Under the pieces are notes generated by a model. That model ran no database searches, was not told the origin of the DNA, and worked only from the letters and a program-made list of their open reading frames with translations. The translations under genes were made by a program, and so were the position numbers. A stretch of 64,000 nt of DNA. Source: an uncultured Latescibacterota bacterium. GTDB lineage: Bacteria; Latescibacterota; UBA2968. The stretch covers positions 4,410,522-4,474,521 of the forward strand of contig OX638329.1 in assembly GCA_951812755.1 (NCBI GenBank), read 5' to 3'. Positions 7,834 through 16,476 of the stretch are shown here, piece by piece. Every line of letters begins with the position of its first letter. The stretch's first letter is position 1.

Positions 7834-10278
7834 ATGATGAATTTTGATCAATTTATCGCGCATGTTCGCCGCGACTATGGGTATGCCGGTCAGGTTGCTC
7901 ATATAGAAACCATACCTGCGCAAGAAGCTAAATTCATCGCTGACGACTACGCGCTGCATCCCGCAATCTCCGATGCCTTGAAACAGCAGGACATTGATCG
8001 GCTCTACACGCATCAGGCCGATGCTTTGACCGCCCTGAGGCGCGGTGAAGGCGTAGTAGTGGTAACGGCAACGGCGAGTGGAAAAACCCTGTGTTATCAG
8101 ATACCCACACTGGAAGCACTGCTATCCGACCCGCAGGCAACCGCGCTCTATCTCTTCCCGACCAAAGCACTGGCACAGGACCAGGCGCGTGGACTGGCGC
8201 GGTTTGGCGAATTAAACGAGAAATTGAAATTTTCCTTGGGCACTTACGACGGGGATACGCCGTCCAACCAGCGCAAAACACTGCGCGAAGAGGGGCGGGT
8301 AATCTTGAGTAATCCCGATATGTTGCATCAGGGCGTGTTGCCCAACCACCCGCGCTGGGCGCGTTTTTTTCAAAATTTGCGCTATGTAGTGCTCGACGAA
8401 ATACACACTTACCGGGGCGTCTTTGGCTCACATGTAGCCAATGTATTGCGCCGCTTGATGCGAATTTGCGCGCACTATGGCACACCCCCACAATTTGTGT
8501 GCTGCTCGGCGACCATAGCAAATCCCAAAGAACACGCCGAAGCATTGATCGGACAGCCGATGTGCCTGATTGATCGGGATGGCTCCCCGAGAGGCAAACG
8601 CCATTTTGCGTTCTGGAATCCGCCTTTTCTGGAAGGCACCACGAGTGATCGCCGCAGTTCAAATACCGAGGCGCGGTGGTTACTCGGGAAGCTCATCCAC
8701 AACAGGGTGCAGACCATTGCCTTTGTCAGGGCGCGCACATCCGCCGAGGTAATCTACCGCTATGTGCAAGAGGATTTATCGCTGGTAAACCAGCGGTTGG
8801 CAGGCGCGATTAGGGCTTATCGCGGCGGATATCTGCCCGCAGAACGGCGAGAAATTGAGCGACAATTATTTGAAGGTGAGTTGCTCGGTGTGGTGAGCAC
8901 CAATGCCCTGGAATTGGGTATTGATATTGGAGACCTGGATGCCGCGTTAATTGTGGGATACCCGGGCAGTATTTCTAGCATGTGGCAGCAAGCGGGACGT
9001 GCGGGGCGGCAGTCTGAAGAGTCGCTGGTGGTCTTTGTGGCGCACAACGCACCCATTGATCAATTTTTGATGCGCGACCCGGCCTACTTTTTCGGACAAT
9101 CGCCCGAACACGCGACCATTGACCCCAACAATCCGCATCTCGTCGTGGGACACCTGCGGTGTGCTTTGCGCGAATTGCCCGTGCGAGGCGAAGAAGGCGA
9201 AGTCATGGGAGAATTTACAGGTGCGCTACTCGAAATTCTATCAGATGAAGGCATGACGCGCCAGCTCAATGGGCAGTGGTTTTACAGCCACTCGGGATAT
9301 CCGGCGGCAGAGGTCGGCCTACGCAATATCAGCGATTCGACCTACACCATTATCGACGAGACAGAAGGCGACCCGCAGGTGATAGGTTCACTGGATGAAA
9401 TCAGCGCGTTTTTTCAGATACATACACACGCTATATATTTGCACAATGGGCAGACGTACTTTGTCGATCAACTCGATACAGAGCGCAAAATTGCACGGGT
9501 AAGTCAAAAAGCTCTGGACTATTATACCCAGGCAGTTGACGAGACGAGTATTGTCGTAAATGATACCGAAATATCGGGCGCGTGGCGCGTCAGTGACGTA
9601 TATTTTGGCGACGTCTCAGTCTCGTCACTGGTAACGATGTTTAAGAAAGTGAAATTCGAAGACCGCGACAGCATTGGGTGGGAAAATCTCGATTTGCCAG
9701 AGCGCAAGCTCGATACAGCCGCCTGCTGGATCGTGCCACCGCAAGAAGGGCTAAACCAGTGTCGCCGACATGGCCGCGTGCCATCTGAAGGACTCAAAGG
9801 CATTGCCAATGTAATGGGAGAAGTGCTACCCCTATTTGCGATGTGCGATGTCATGGATATTGGCACCACCGTAGATAGCTCCAATACGGGGCGACCAACC
9901 GCATTTGTATATGACCGACATCCGGGAGGCATTGGTTTTTCGGAAAAAGCTTATGAGATGATCGAAGACGTCATAACAGCCTGTTGGATGGTCGTGTCAG
10001 AATGCGAATGTGAAGCGGGGTGTCCATCGTGTGTGGGCGCGCCATTGCCCCCCGGCGACGATGGCAATACGAGAGGAACGATTCCCGACAAAGAAGCCGC
10101 CCTTGTTTTACTACATGCCATGTTGGAAAAAGAGCCTTATGTACCCAAACATCCACGGCTTGAAATATCTATCGCAGGTGATGTTGCAACTCACAGCGAT
10201 GCCAAAATTCCGGTTCGACCTCTATCGGCAAATGTCGAGACAAAAATTCGCAAAAAAGTAAAGGAGTTCAAGAAATAA
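7834..10278 (+). CDS. DEAD/DEAH-box helicase with DUF1998 domain, MrfA/YprA-like
   Basis: Helicase motifs are clear: TATASGKT (motif I), LDEIHTYRG (motif II), CSATIANP (motif III) and QQAGRAGRQ (motif VI). The C-terminal domain has the four-cysteine cluster CECEAGCPSC typical of DUF1998 in MrfA, a 3'-5' DNA helicase implicated in mitomycin-type damage repair in Bacillus. The frame extends upstream to 7732, but that leader is a hydrophobic oddity, and homologues begin near MMNFDQFI (ATGs at 7834 and 7837). The polyprenyl synthetase gene starts one base after the stop. Confidence 0.85.
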   Translation: MMNFDQFIAHVRRDYGYAGQVAHIETIPAQEAKFIADDYALHPAISDALKQQDIDRLYTHQADALTALRRGEGVVVVTATASGKTLCYQIPTLEALLSDPQATALYLFPTKALAQDQARGLARFGELNEKLKFSLGTYDGDTPSNQRKTLREEGRVILSNPDMLHQGVLPNHPRWARFFQNLRYVVLDEIHTYRGVFGSHVANVLRRLMRICAHYGTPPQFVCCSATIANPKEHAEALIGQPMCLIDRDGSPRGKRHFAFWNPPFLEGTTSDRRSSNTEARWLLGKLIHNRVQTIAFVRARTSAEVIYRYVQEDLSLVNQRLAGAIRAYRGGYLPAERREIERQLFEGELLGVVSTNALELGIDIGDLDAALIVGYPGSISSMWQQAGRAGRQSEESLVVFVAHNAPIDQFLMRDPAYFFGQSPEHATIDPNNPHLVVGHLRCALRELPVRGEEGEVMGEFTGALLEILSDEGMTRQLNGQWFYSHSGYPAAEVGLRNISDSTYTIIDETEGDPQVIGSLDEISAFFQIHTHAIYLHNGQTYFVDQLDTERKIARVSQKALDYYTQAVDETSIVVNDTEISGAWRVSDVYFGDVSVSSLVTMFKKVKFEDRDSIGWENLDLPERKLDTAACWIVPPQEGLNQCRRHGRVPSEGLKGIANVMGEVLPLFAMCDVMDIGTTVDSSNTGRPTAFVYDRHPGGIGFSEKAYEMIEDVITACWMVVSECECEAGCPSCVGAPLPPGDDGNTRGTIPDKEAALVLLHAMLEKEPYVPKHPRLEISIAGDVATHSDAKIPVRPLSANVETKIRKKVKEFKK

Positions 10279-10279
10279 A

Positions 10280-11326
10280 ATGGAAACGCGATTAAAAAAT
10301 TATTTGGAAACCTGGGTGCCTCGCATTGACGAGGAAATGTATCAGTTCTTACCGAAAAATAAAGACCCGATTGATTTTTTATACGCGCCAATGCGCGATT
10401 ATCCCCAGCGCGGCGGTAAGCGATTCAGGTCGGCACTCGTGCTACTGGGCATTGAAGCATTTGGCGGTGATCCCAATTTGGGGTTGCGAACGGCTGCTGC
10501 TTTTGAGTTATTTCAGTCCTTTGCCCTGGTACACGACGACATAGAAGATGCCTCTTTAATGCGCCGCGGAAAGCCGTGCTTGCATCTGATACACGGAATT
10601 CCACTGAGCATTAACGTGGGCGACGCGCTTTATTCCAAAGTGTTTGAAATATTGTACGCAAATCGCGGAATATTAGGGGAAACAACAACGCTCGATTTGC
10701 TTTGTGAAATGATCCAGGGCGCACAAATAACATTTGAAGGACAGGCTTATGATATCGGTTGGATCGATGCCGAAGTCATTCCCGATGTACGCGATTTTGT
10801 TGACATGCTGCGGCGCAAAACGGGATGGTATAGCGGTCGCGGACCCTGTACTATGGGCGCGATTATTGCGGGTGCCAGCAATGATATGAAACAGACGATC
10901 GGCGATTTTGGCGAAGCCATTGCCGTTGCATTTCAAATTCGCGATGACTTGCTCAATCTCGTCGTTGAAGATGCCGATGCTACATTAGCACCCACGACCA
11001 CATCTGGGGGTTATGGCAAAGAGCGCGGCGGGGACATCGCCGAAGGCAAGCGCACCTTGATGGTCATTGATTTGCTCAACCACTGTACGCCAGGAGAAAA
11101 TAAAAAGGTGCGCGAAATTCTGGATCGAGATCGAGATGCAACATCGCAAGAAGAAGTCGAATGGGTGATTGACTTGATGGGAAGATATGGCGCAATTGAA
11201 AAAGCTCAACGGGCTTGCCAGACACGCGCCGAATCTGCCGAAGCACGCCTCGCCCAGTTGCCCCCATCAGAATCGAGAGAAGTACTCAGAGAAATGTGCT
11301 CATTTTTGGTAGAGCGCGTATTTTAG
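10280..11326 (+). CDS. Polyprenyl (geranylgeranyl-type) diphosphate synthase
   Basis: A 348-residue trans-isoprenyl diphosphate synthase. The first aspartate-rich motif is DDIED at residues 86-90 (LVHDDIEDASLMRRG). The second is in FQIRDDLLNL near residue 220. The region before the first motif has the GGKRFR substrate-binding signature. It condenses isopentenyl diphosphate with allylic diphosphates; product length cannot be set from sequence alone. AAGGAG lies in the end of the upstream helicase gene, so the two genes are probably co-transcribed. Confidence 0.88.
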   Translation: METRLKNYLETWVPRIDEEMYQFLPKNKDPIDFLYAPMRDYPQRGGKRFRSALVLLGIEAFGGDPNLGLRTAAAFELFQSFALVHDDIEDASLMRRGKPCLHLIHGIPLSINVGDALYSKVFEILYANRGILGETTTLDLLCEMIQGAQITFEGQAYDIGWIDAEVIPDVRDFVDMLRRKTGWYSGRGPCTMGAIIAGASNDMKQTIGDFGEAIAVAFQIRDDLLNLVVEDADATLAPTTTSGGYGKERGGDIAEGKRTLMVIDLLNHCTPGENKKVREILDRDRDATSQEEVEWVIDLMGRYGAIEKAQRACQTRAESAEARLAQLPPSESREVLREMCSFLVERVF

Positions 11327-11364
11327 ATCACGGATGATACGGATTACGCGGATTGCGCGGATAA

Positions 11365-11400
11365 GCCGTCCTGAGAGACGGCCGGTTGTACACTGCTCCG
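11365..11400 (-). repeat. Dispersed hairpin repeat, GGAGCRGTGTACAAC family
   Basis: On the minus strand this reads GGAGCAGTGTACAAC followed by a GCCGTC/GACGGC hairpin. Related copies lie at 36861-36915, 49169-49199 and 57881-57918, all intergenic. Just upstream (11330-11362) is a short degenerate run of ACGGAT/GCGGAT units. Confidence 0.6.
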
Positions 11401-11431
11401 TTATTCGTACATTCATAAAAAGGAGGCATAT

Positions 11432-12103
11432 ATGAAGTTCTTTATCGACACAGCCAATTTAGACGAAATCCGCGAAGCCCAGGCCATGGGTGTGCTGGAT
11501 GGCGTGACGACAAATCCTTCTCTTATGTCGCAAGAAGAAGGTGAATTTGAAGACATCATTCGCGCAATCTGCGGAATTGTAGATGGACCAGTAAGCGCAG
11601 AAGTGGTCAGCACCGACACCGAAGGCATGATCGCCGAAGCGCGCCGAAATGCCGCGATTCACGAACAGGTAGTGGTAAAAATTCCGATTACGCCAGATGG
11701 TCTAAAAGCGATCAAAGCGTGTTCAGATGACGGGATCCGCGTGAATGTAACGCTGTGCTTCTCTGCAAACCAGGCACTTATGGCCGCCAAAGCAGGCGCG
11801 ACTTATATCAGCCCATTTATTGGCCGCCTGGATGATTTGGGCCAAGATGGCATGGAATTAATTCAAACAATTCGCCAGATTTACGACAATTACGGATTCG
11901 AAACCCAGGTACTGGCCGCAAGTTTGCGCTCGCCCAAACACGTTGTCGAATGCGCCCTCGCTGGCGCAGATGTTGCGACCCTCCCGCCCGATGTCCTGGG
12001 CAAGTTACTCGCACACCCCTTAACCGACATCGGCCTGGAACGCTTCCTCAATGACTGGCGCGCCTGGCAAGCCACAAAAAATAGCGATCCCGTGGTGGTT
12101 TAA
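11432..12103 (+). CDS. Transaldolase / fructose-6-phosphate aldolase family
   Basis: A 223-residue protein matching the short transaldolase class. It begins [16 protein letters not shown], followed by GVTTNPSL. The Schiff-base lysine is in VVVKIPIT (Lys83). SPFIGRLDD and the [11 protein letters not shown] segment follow. It transfers dihydroxyacetone units in the non-oxidative pentose phosphate pathway or acts as a fructose-6-phosphate aldolase; the two cannot be separated by eye. A strong AAGGAGG site precedes the ATG. It faces the next gene tail to tail, with their stop codons overlapping by 4 bases. Confidence 0.9.
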   Translation: MKFFIDTANLDEIREAQAMGVLDGVTTNPSLMSQEEGEFEDIIRAICGIVDGPVSAEVVSTDTEGMIAEARRNAAIHEQVVVKIPITPDGLKAIKACSDDGIRVNVTLCFSANQALMAAKAGATYISPFIGRLDDLGQDGMELIQTIRQIYDNYGFETQVLAASLRSPKHVVECALAGADVATLPPDVLGKLLAHPLTDIGLERFLNDWRAWQATKNSDPVVV

Positions 12104-13524
12104 CGCATTCTTTTTCTCCCCTGCACAAACATGGCACTCGGAGAGGGCGCGTTGTCACACACTTCGTTAAACGTGGCGGGCAGGGGTTGGTGAATCACCG
12201 CCTGGATGCGCGATCTTTGCAAAGCCGCCACGTCGGGATGATCTGCGACGACATTGGTATTCTCATCGGGATCGGCTGCAAGGTCAAAGAGTTCTTCATT
12301 GTTCACATCATTCAAACTCACCGTATAATTCCACTGATCATCGCGCACCGATGCCCTGCCTGTAGCTGGTCCGGTTGAAAAAGCAGCCCAGCCAATCACA
12401 ATGTGATCTCGTACAGCATCCACCTCTCCTGTCACCAGTGGCCAGACATCTGTACCATCCACCGCCTGGCAGGGAATATCCAGCAAGCCCAACACAGTGG
12501 GCAACAAATCGTGCGCCTGAACAAAACCCGAGACACGCTTGCACACATCGGGATGTCGCACCATCCAGTTCAATCGCGTGTTGTACGGATGCAGGCGATC
12601 TGCCCCTTTGCCAAATTGTCCGTGATCCAGTACCTGCGTGCCGTGGTCTGACATCAACATCACAATCGTATCGCCTTTTAAACCCAGATCATCGACCCTA
12701 TCCAGCAAGTGCCCCACCCAGCGATCTACCAGCGTGACCTCGCCAAAATAAAGCGCCTTGATCCGTTCTCTCTCCGCATCGCTCACCCCATCACCTTCGT
12801 TTCCAGCCCCCGGAGTAATAAAATCCTTCCCATCCCAATCGGGCATATACCGATCCGCATATTCCCGCGGCGGATCCCAGGGTTCGTGCGGATCAAAAGA
12901 ATCGATCCACAGGAAAAATGGCGCATTGCGTGCATTCTCACTCAGCCAATCCGCCGCCCGCCGAAACACACGCGCACAACTGTAATCCTCTTCGCGCTGT
13001 CGAAACTTCTGATTGAACATGTATTGCATCAGCCCGACATGCCGATCCCAGTTAATCGGCTCCCGCACATGCGGACGCAACAAATCTTCAATCGCTTCCC
13101 GCGCACCAAACCGCCAGTTGTCGCTCTCCTGCCCGCGAATAAAATCATAAGTCACAAATCCGCGCGTATAATTCATCGTCGGCTTAAACATGTGATACGT
13201 ATCGGCAACCAGCCCGGTCATATATCCATTCGCCACCAAAATTTCAGAAAGCGTATCTTGTTCAGGCGGAATTTTGTGCCAACCAGGCGCGTGATGCCAG
13301 TGCCCGCGCCGATCAAAATTGTACCGCCAGGGAAAGGTGCGCCGTCCCGTAAACAAACCCCGCCGCGTCTGCAATGTCGGCTGGCATTCCCCAAAAGCCC
13401 GATCAAACACCACGGACTCTGCCGCAAATGCATCCAGGTTCGGCGTCTCGACAAAACTCAGCTTCTGATTTGGCCCGACAATGTCAGCGCGAAACGTATC
13501 CAGACAAATACAAATCACATTCAT
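12100..13524 (-). CDS. Sulfatase-superfamily hydrolase with threonine at the nucleophile position
   Basis: The start is taken at the ATG at 13524, preceded by GAGGAGGAG, giving 474 residues. The frame continues upstream to 13575 but without this site. The fold signatures are ICLDTFRAD near the start, metal-binding MLMSDHGTQ and a C-terminal [11 protein letters not shown]. Aligned on LFTGR, the nucleophile position is Thr50 (TLQTR, 50-54) rather than the Cys/Ser of formylglycine sulfatases. Cys47 is three residues away. A phosphate or phosphonate ester hydrolase is therefore possible. It lies 14 bases after the membrane-protein gene, probably in the same operon. Confidence 0.85.
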   Translation of the reverse strand: MNVICICLDTFRADIVGPNQKLSFVETPNLDAFAAESVVFDRAFGECQPTLQTRRGLFTGRRTFPWRYNFDRRGHWHHAPGWHKIPPEQDTLSEILVANGYMTGLVADTYHMFKPTMNYTRGFVTYDFIRGQESDNWRFGAREAIEDLLRPHVREPINWDRHVGLMQYMFNQKFRQREEDYSCARVFRRAADWLSENARNAPFFLWIDSFDPHEPWDPPREYADRYMPDWDGKDFITPGAGNEGDGVSDAERERIKALYFGEVTLVDRWVGHLLDRVDDLGLKGDTIVMLMSDHGTQVLDHGQFGKGADRLHPYNTRLNWMVRHPDVCKRVSGFVQAHDLLPTVLGLLDIPCQAVDGTDVWPLVTGEVDAVRDHIVIGWAAFSTGPATGRASVRDDQWNYTVSLNDVNNEELFDLAADPDENTNVVADHPDVAALQRSRIQAVIHQPLPATFNEVCDNAPSPSAMFVQGRKRMR

Positions 13525-13538
13525 CACAAATCTCCTCC

Positions 13539-15506
13539 TCAAAAATACAAACTGTGTCCATGTCCTCGAAACCACAACGCATCGATAATGAACGACACAC
13601 CAGCACCGGAAAAGTGCCCCACGACGAGGCCAATAAAAAAGGGCTTTGCGCCGTTGTACAGCATCAAACCGCCAAAACGAATCAAAAGTGTTTTAATCGC
13701 CCAGGCGACAAATAGCGACAACAGGGTCCATCGTACTTGTCCCACAGAAGCAATTGAAAACCCGATAGGATGCAAGCGCCACCAGGCGAATCGATGGCGC
13801 AAATACGTCAGCAAAACCGTCACGAGCGCACCAATGCCCAAAAACGCAAAATGACCAAACTTGAGCGTCTCTGCCGCCTTAATTTTCGCCACAACCGTAT
13901 CATAAGGCACCTGCCCCCCGCGACGAAAGACCCACTCGCCAAAATTGTACGCGCCCGAAGCATACGCCAGCTTGAGCGAAAAATAAAAAGATACGATCAG
14001 ACTAATACCCAGTGCCAATCCAACCGCAGTGAGATAAACACCTTGAGGAAACCGCCGCTCGCTGTGTACACGCGCAGCATTCGCGCCAAAGGGCATAAAT
14101 GTGGCAATGGGGTCACACGCCCACCCATACGACAGCCCCAGTCCCGTCATCGTTGAACCCGTCAAATCTGCCGGTCCAATGAGATGCATCGCATAAGCCT
14201 GCGGCACGAGAGGTCCCCGCACAAAAACCAGCCCCCCCTCAATGACAATCCGCGTCAGGCCCAGATAAAGCGTAATAACCGCAAAAAGAAGCAGCAAAGC
14301 CACACCGGGATGAATGCCAATACGCGTCAGCCAAAAAAGAATGTACACGACCCCCAGCGCAATACCTATCAGTGCCGAGCGATACCCCATGATCTCATCG
14401 CGGTCTGAAACGCCATTGCCCTTTTCCAATGCGGTTCGCCACACCCCGCGCAAATGTTCGCGCGCAACCCAAATACCGCCCAGCACAATCGCCACAAACG
14501 CCCCAAATCCCTGCCATCCCAACGCCGCTGGACTAACCGAATAAACCTCTGATGTGCCAATAGTAAACCCCGTGCGATTAAACAGTGCGACCTCAGCCAT
14601 ATTAAACAAATTGAAGAACCACACACTGAAAATCACATCCACATTGACAAAATACGTAATCCCCACCAGAGGCAACGAGAAATTTGACGAAATACCCGGC
14701 CAGACCTGCCCGCCCGGAATGCTCAATCGAATAGCGGGAATACTCGGCCAACCCTCAAAAAAATAACCCGGCACATTCCACGCAATTTTGCCAGCGGCAA
14801 TGGCAAAGCCAATCCAGAACAAGCGGCTACGCATAAATTTTGGCAAAATTAGACCATCTTCGGCACCATCCATCATCGCCAAAGGCACATCAACCAGGGG
14901 GAAATTCAGCCTTTCTTTATCTACCCACTGCTTGCGAAATACCGCAATGAGACAAGTGCAAAGCGTCAGTGTTGCGACAATCACCGATCCCCACCAGAAC
15001 AGCGGCATAATCCACACTTCCCACGGGATTTTCGCTCCCGGCGGCAATCCCTCAAAAAACCATGCCACTGCGCGCCCCCCTCCAGGCACAGCCCACAGAG
15101 GCACATAGTCGTGTATAAATTCGCCCCAACCATTTTCAGTTGTCGCAAAATAAAAGGGCGAAGCCGACACAGAAATCACATAACCGGTCACCCCATAAGT
15201 CGGCACTGATACCGCTGCCAAAAGCATCGTATAAACCACGCCCAATTCATCACCCGTCAATCCCCCCTCGCGCTTTGCTGTCTTCAAAACCGGGTTCAAA
15301 ACCACAACCACAAAAATGAACAACGCCGCCAACCCCAGCGGAAAATAATTGGTCGTCAACAGCGTAGATCGCACAATCCACTCGGAAAACGGCGCCAACA
15401 GATTCACCGCAACAACGACCAGCACCCCAATCGCCAATGCTTTTGGCGTCATGATATGCCGCTGTCCGCTAACTTCTATTTCTCGGGAAAAGTCTCTCGT
15501 AGCCAC
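13539..15506 (-). CDS. Polytopic membrane protein, DUF6785/DUF6784-like
   Basis: A 655-residue protein with about a dozen hydrophobic segments, starting with ALAIGVLVVVAVNLLAP. The overall pattern, including MLLAAVSVPTYGVTGY, resembles the DUF6785 family, which is distantly like peptide transporters and common in planctomycete- and Poribacteria-type genomes. The start is a GTG at 15506 with a poor ribosome site; an ATG at 15452 would remove 18 residues. It is immediately upstream of a sulfatase-like gene, so it may import that enzyme's substrate or product. That role is inference. Confidence 0.7.
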   Translation of the reverse strand: MATRDFSREIEVSGQRHIMTPKALAIGVLVVVAVNLLAPFSEWIVRSTLLTTNYFPLGLAALFIFVVVVLNPVLKTAKREGGLTGDELGVVYTMLLAAVSVPTYGVTGYVISVSASPFYFATTENGWGEFIHDYVPLWAVPGGGRAVAWFFEGLPPGAKIPWEVWIMPLFWWGSVIVATLTLCTCLIAVFRKQWVDKERLNFPLVDVPLAMMDGAEDGLILPKFMRSRLFWIGFAIAAGKIAWNVPGYFFEGWPSIPAIRLSIPGGQVWPGISSNFSLPLVGITYFVNVDVIFSVWFFNLFNMAEVALFNRTGFTIGTSEVYSVSPAALGWQGFGAFVAIVLGGIWVAREHLRGVWRTALEKGNGVSDRDEIMGYRSALIGIALGVVYILFWLTRIGIHPGVALLLLFAVITLYLGLTRIVIEGGLVFVRGPLVPQAYAMHLIGPADLTGSTMTGLGLSYGWACDPIATFMPFGANAARVHSERRFPQGVYLTAVGLALGISLIVSFYFSLKLAYASGAYNFGEWVFRRGGQVPYDTVVAKIKAAETLKFGHFAFLGIGALVTVLLTYLRHRFAWWRLHPIGFSIASVGQVRWTLLSLFVAWAIKTLLIRFGGLMLYNGAKPFFIGLVVGHFSGAGVSFIIDALWFRGHGHSLYF

Positions 15507-15643
15507 TGGCGCATTTCTCTGGGCGAGTTCAATAAAATTGTTTCACTTCAATCCCAAAAATCCGAAACTCTTAATACAAGAACGAGTCTAATCCTACACC
15601 TTACCGTTGCGTTTTACAACCCACAGTTATTAAGGAGACTGCC

Positions 15644-16474
15644 ATGACCTCGCGCTTGATTTTTGTTCTTGCTGCGTTATTCACACTCCCGGTCAGTGCC
15701 GCGGAAAAACGCGAAGAAACCGTCGAATACACCCTCGATTTTACCCCTGGAAAAAAGCTCTCTGTACACGCTCGCAATGGCGGAATCACGCTTAAAACCT
15801 GGGCGCGCGACCAGGTCTTTGTCCACGCGGAAAAAAAAGCAGAAGCGAGCGATGAAGAAGGTGCCGAAGAAATGCTCGAAACCACCACCATCGAAATTAA
15901 AGAGACAGATAGCGGTATCGAGATTCGCACCAAACACCCCGACAACAAGTGGAAAATATTTAAGAACTGGAATATAAGCGTAAACTATACAGTCACAGTC
16001 CCCCAAAGCGTGAGCCTGAACCTCGAGGCCGTCAACGGAAGTATCTCTGTCCCCTCAACCACGGGCAATGTGAAAAGCGAAACCGTGAACGGAAGTATCA
16101 AAATCAATGGCACACGCGGCGCAATCGATGCCGAAACCGTGAACGGCAAAATCAATCTCACTGAGATTATCGGTGGTATAAAAGCCGAAACCGTGAACGG
16201 CAGCATTGAAATCGCAATTGCCGAGCAAATACAGGACAACATTCGTGCAGAAGCGGTAAACGGAGGGTTGCAACTATCCCTTCCTTCGGACTTTCAAGGC
16301 CGTATTCAGGCCGAAAGCACGATAGGCCATATTGATACAGAATTTCCAATTGTAGTCAAAGGGCGCGTTAGCGGGCGCATTAGCAAGTCCCTTAAGGGCG
16401 ATCTCAACGGAGGAAAGGGCCCGAATATTAAACTCCAAACTCTCAACGGCGGCATCGACATCAAACAGCTATAA
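15644..16474 (+). CDS. DUF4097-type secreted beta-helix protein
   Basis: A 276-residue protein with a signal peptide (MTSRLIFVLAALFTLPVSAA) and an AAGGAG site. From about residue 120 it repeats a motif near AETVNGSI roughly every 18-20 residues, the pattern of DUF4097/autoadhesin right-handed beta-helices. Such proteins are exported, and their function is poorly known. It is divergent from the DUF6785 gene and converges on the heparinase-like gene with a 2-base gap. Confidence 0.75.
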   Translation: MTSRLIFVLAALFTLPVSAAEKREETVEYTLDFTPGKKLSVHARNGGITLKTWARDQVFVHAEKKAEASDEEGAEEMLETTTIEIKETDSGIEIRTKHPDNKWKIFKNWNISVNYTVTVPQSVSLNLEAVNGSISVPSTTGNVKSETVNGSIKINGTRGAIDAETVNGKINLTEIIGGIKAETVNGSIEIAIAEQIQDNIRAEAVNGGLQLSLPSDFQGRIQAESTIGHIDTEFPIVVKGRVSGRISKSLKGDLNGGKGPNIKLQTLNGGIDIKQL

Positions 16475-16476
16475 AC

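Noticed and set aside
7934-8662. 242-residue minus-strand ORF
   Set aside because: Antisense of the MrfA-like helicase, with no recognisable motif.
12709-13854. 381-residue plus-strand ORF
   Set aside because: It lies opposite the sulfatase-like and membrane-protein genes; composition is Pro/Arg/Lys/His-rich with no motif, as expected of an antisense shadow.
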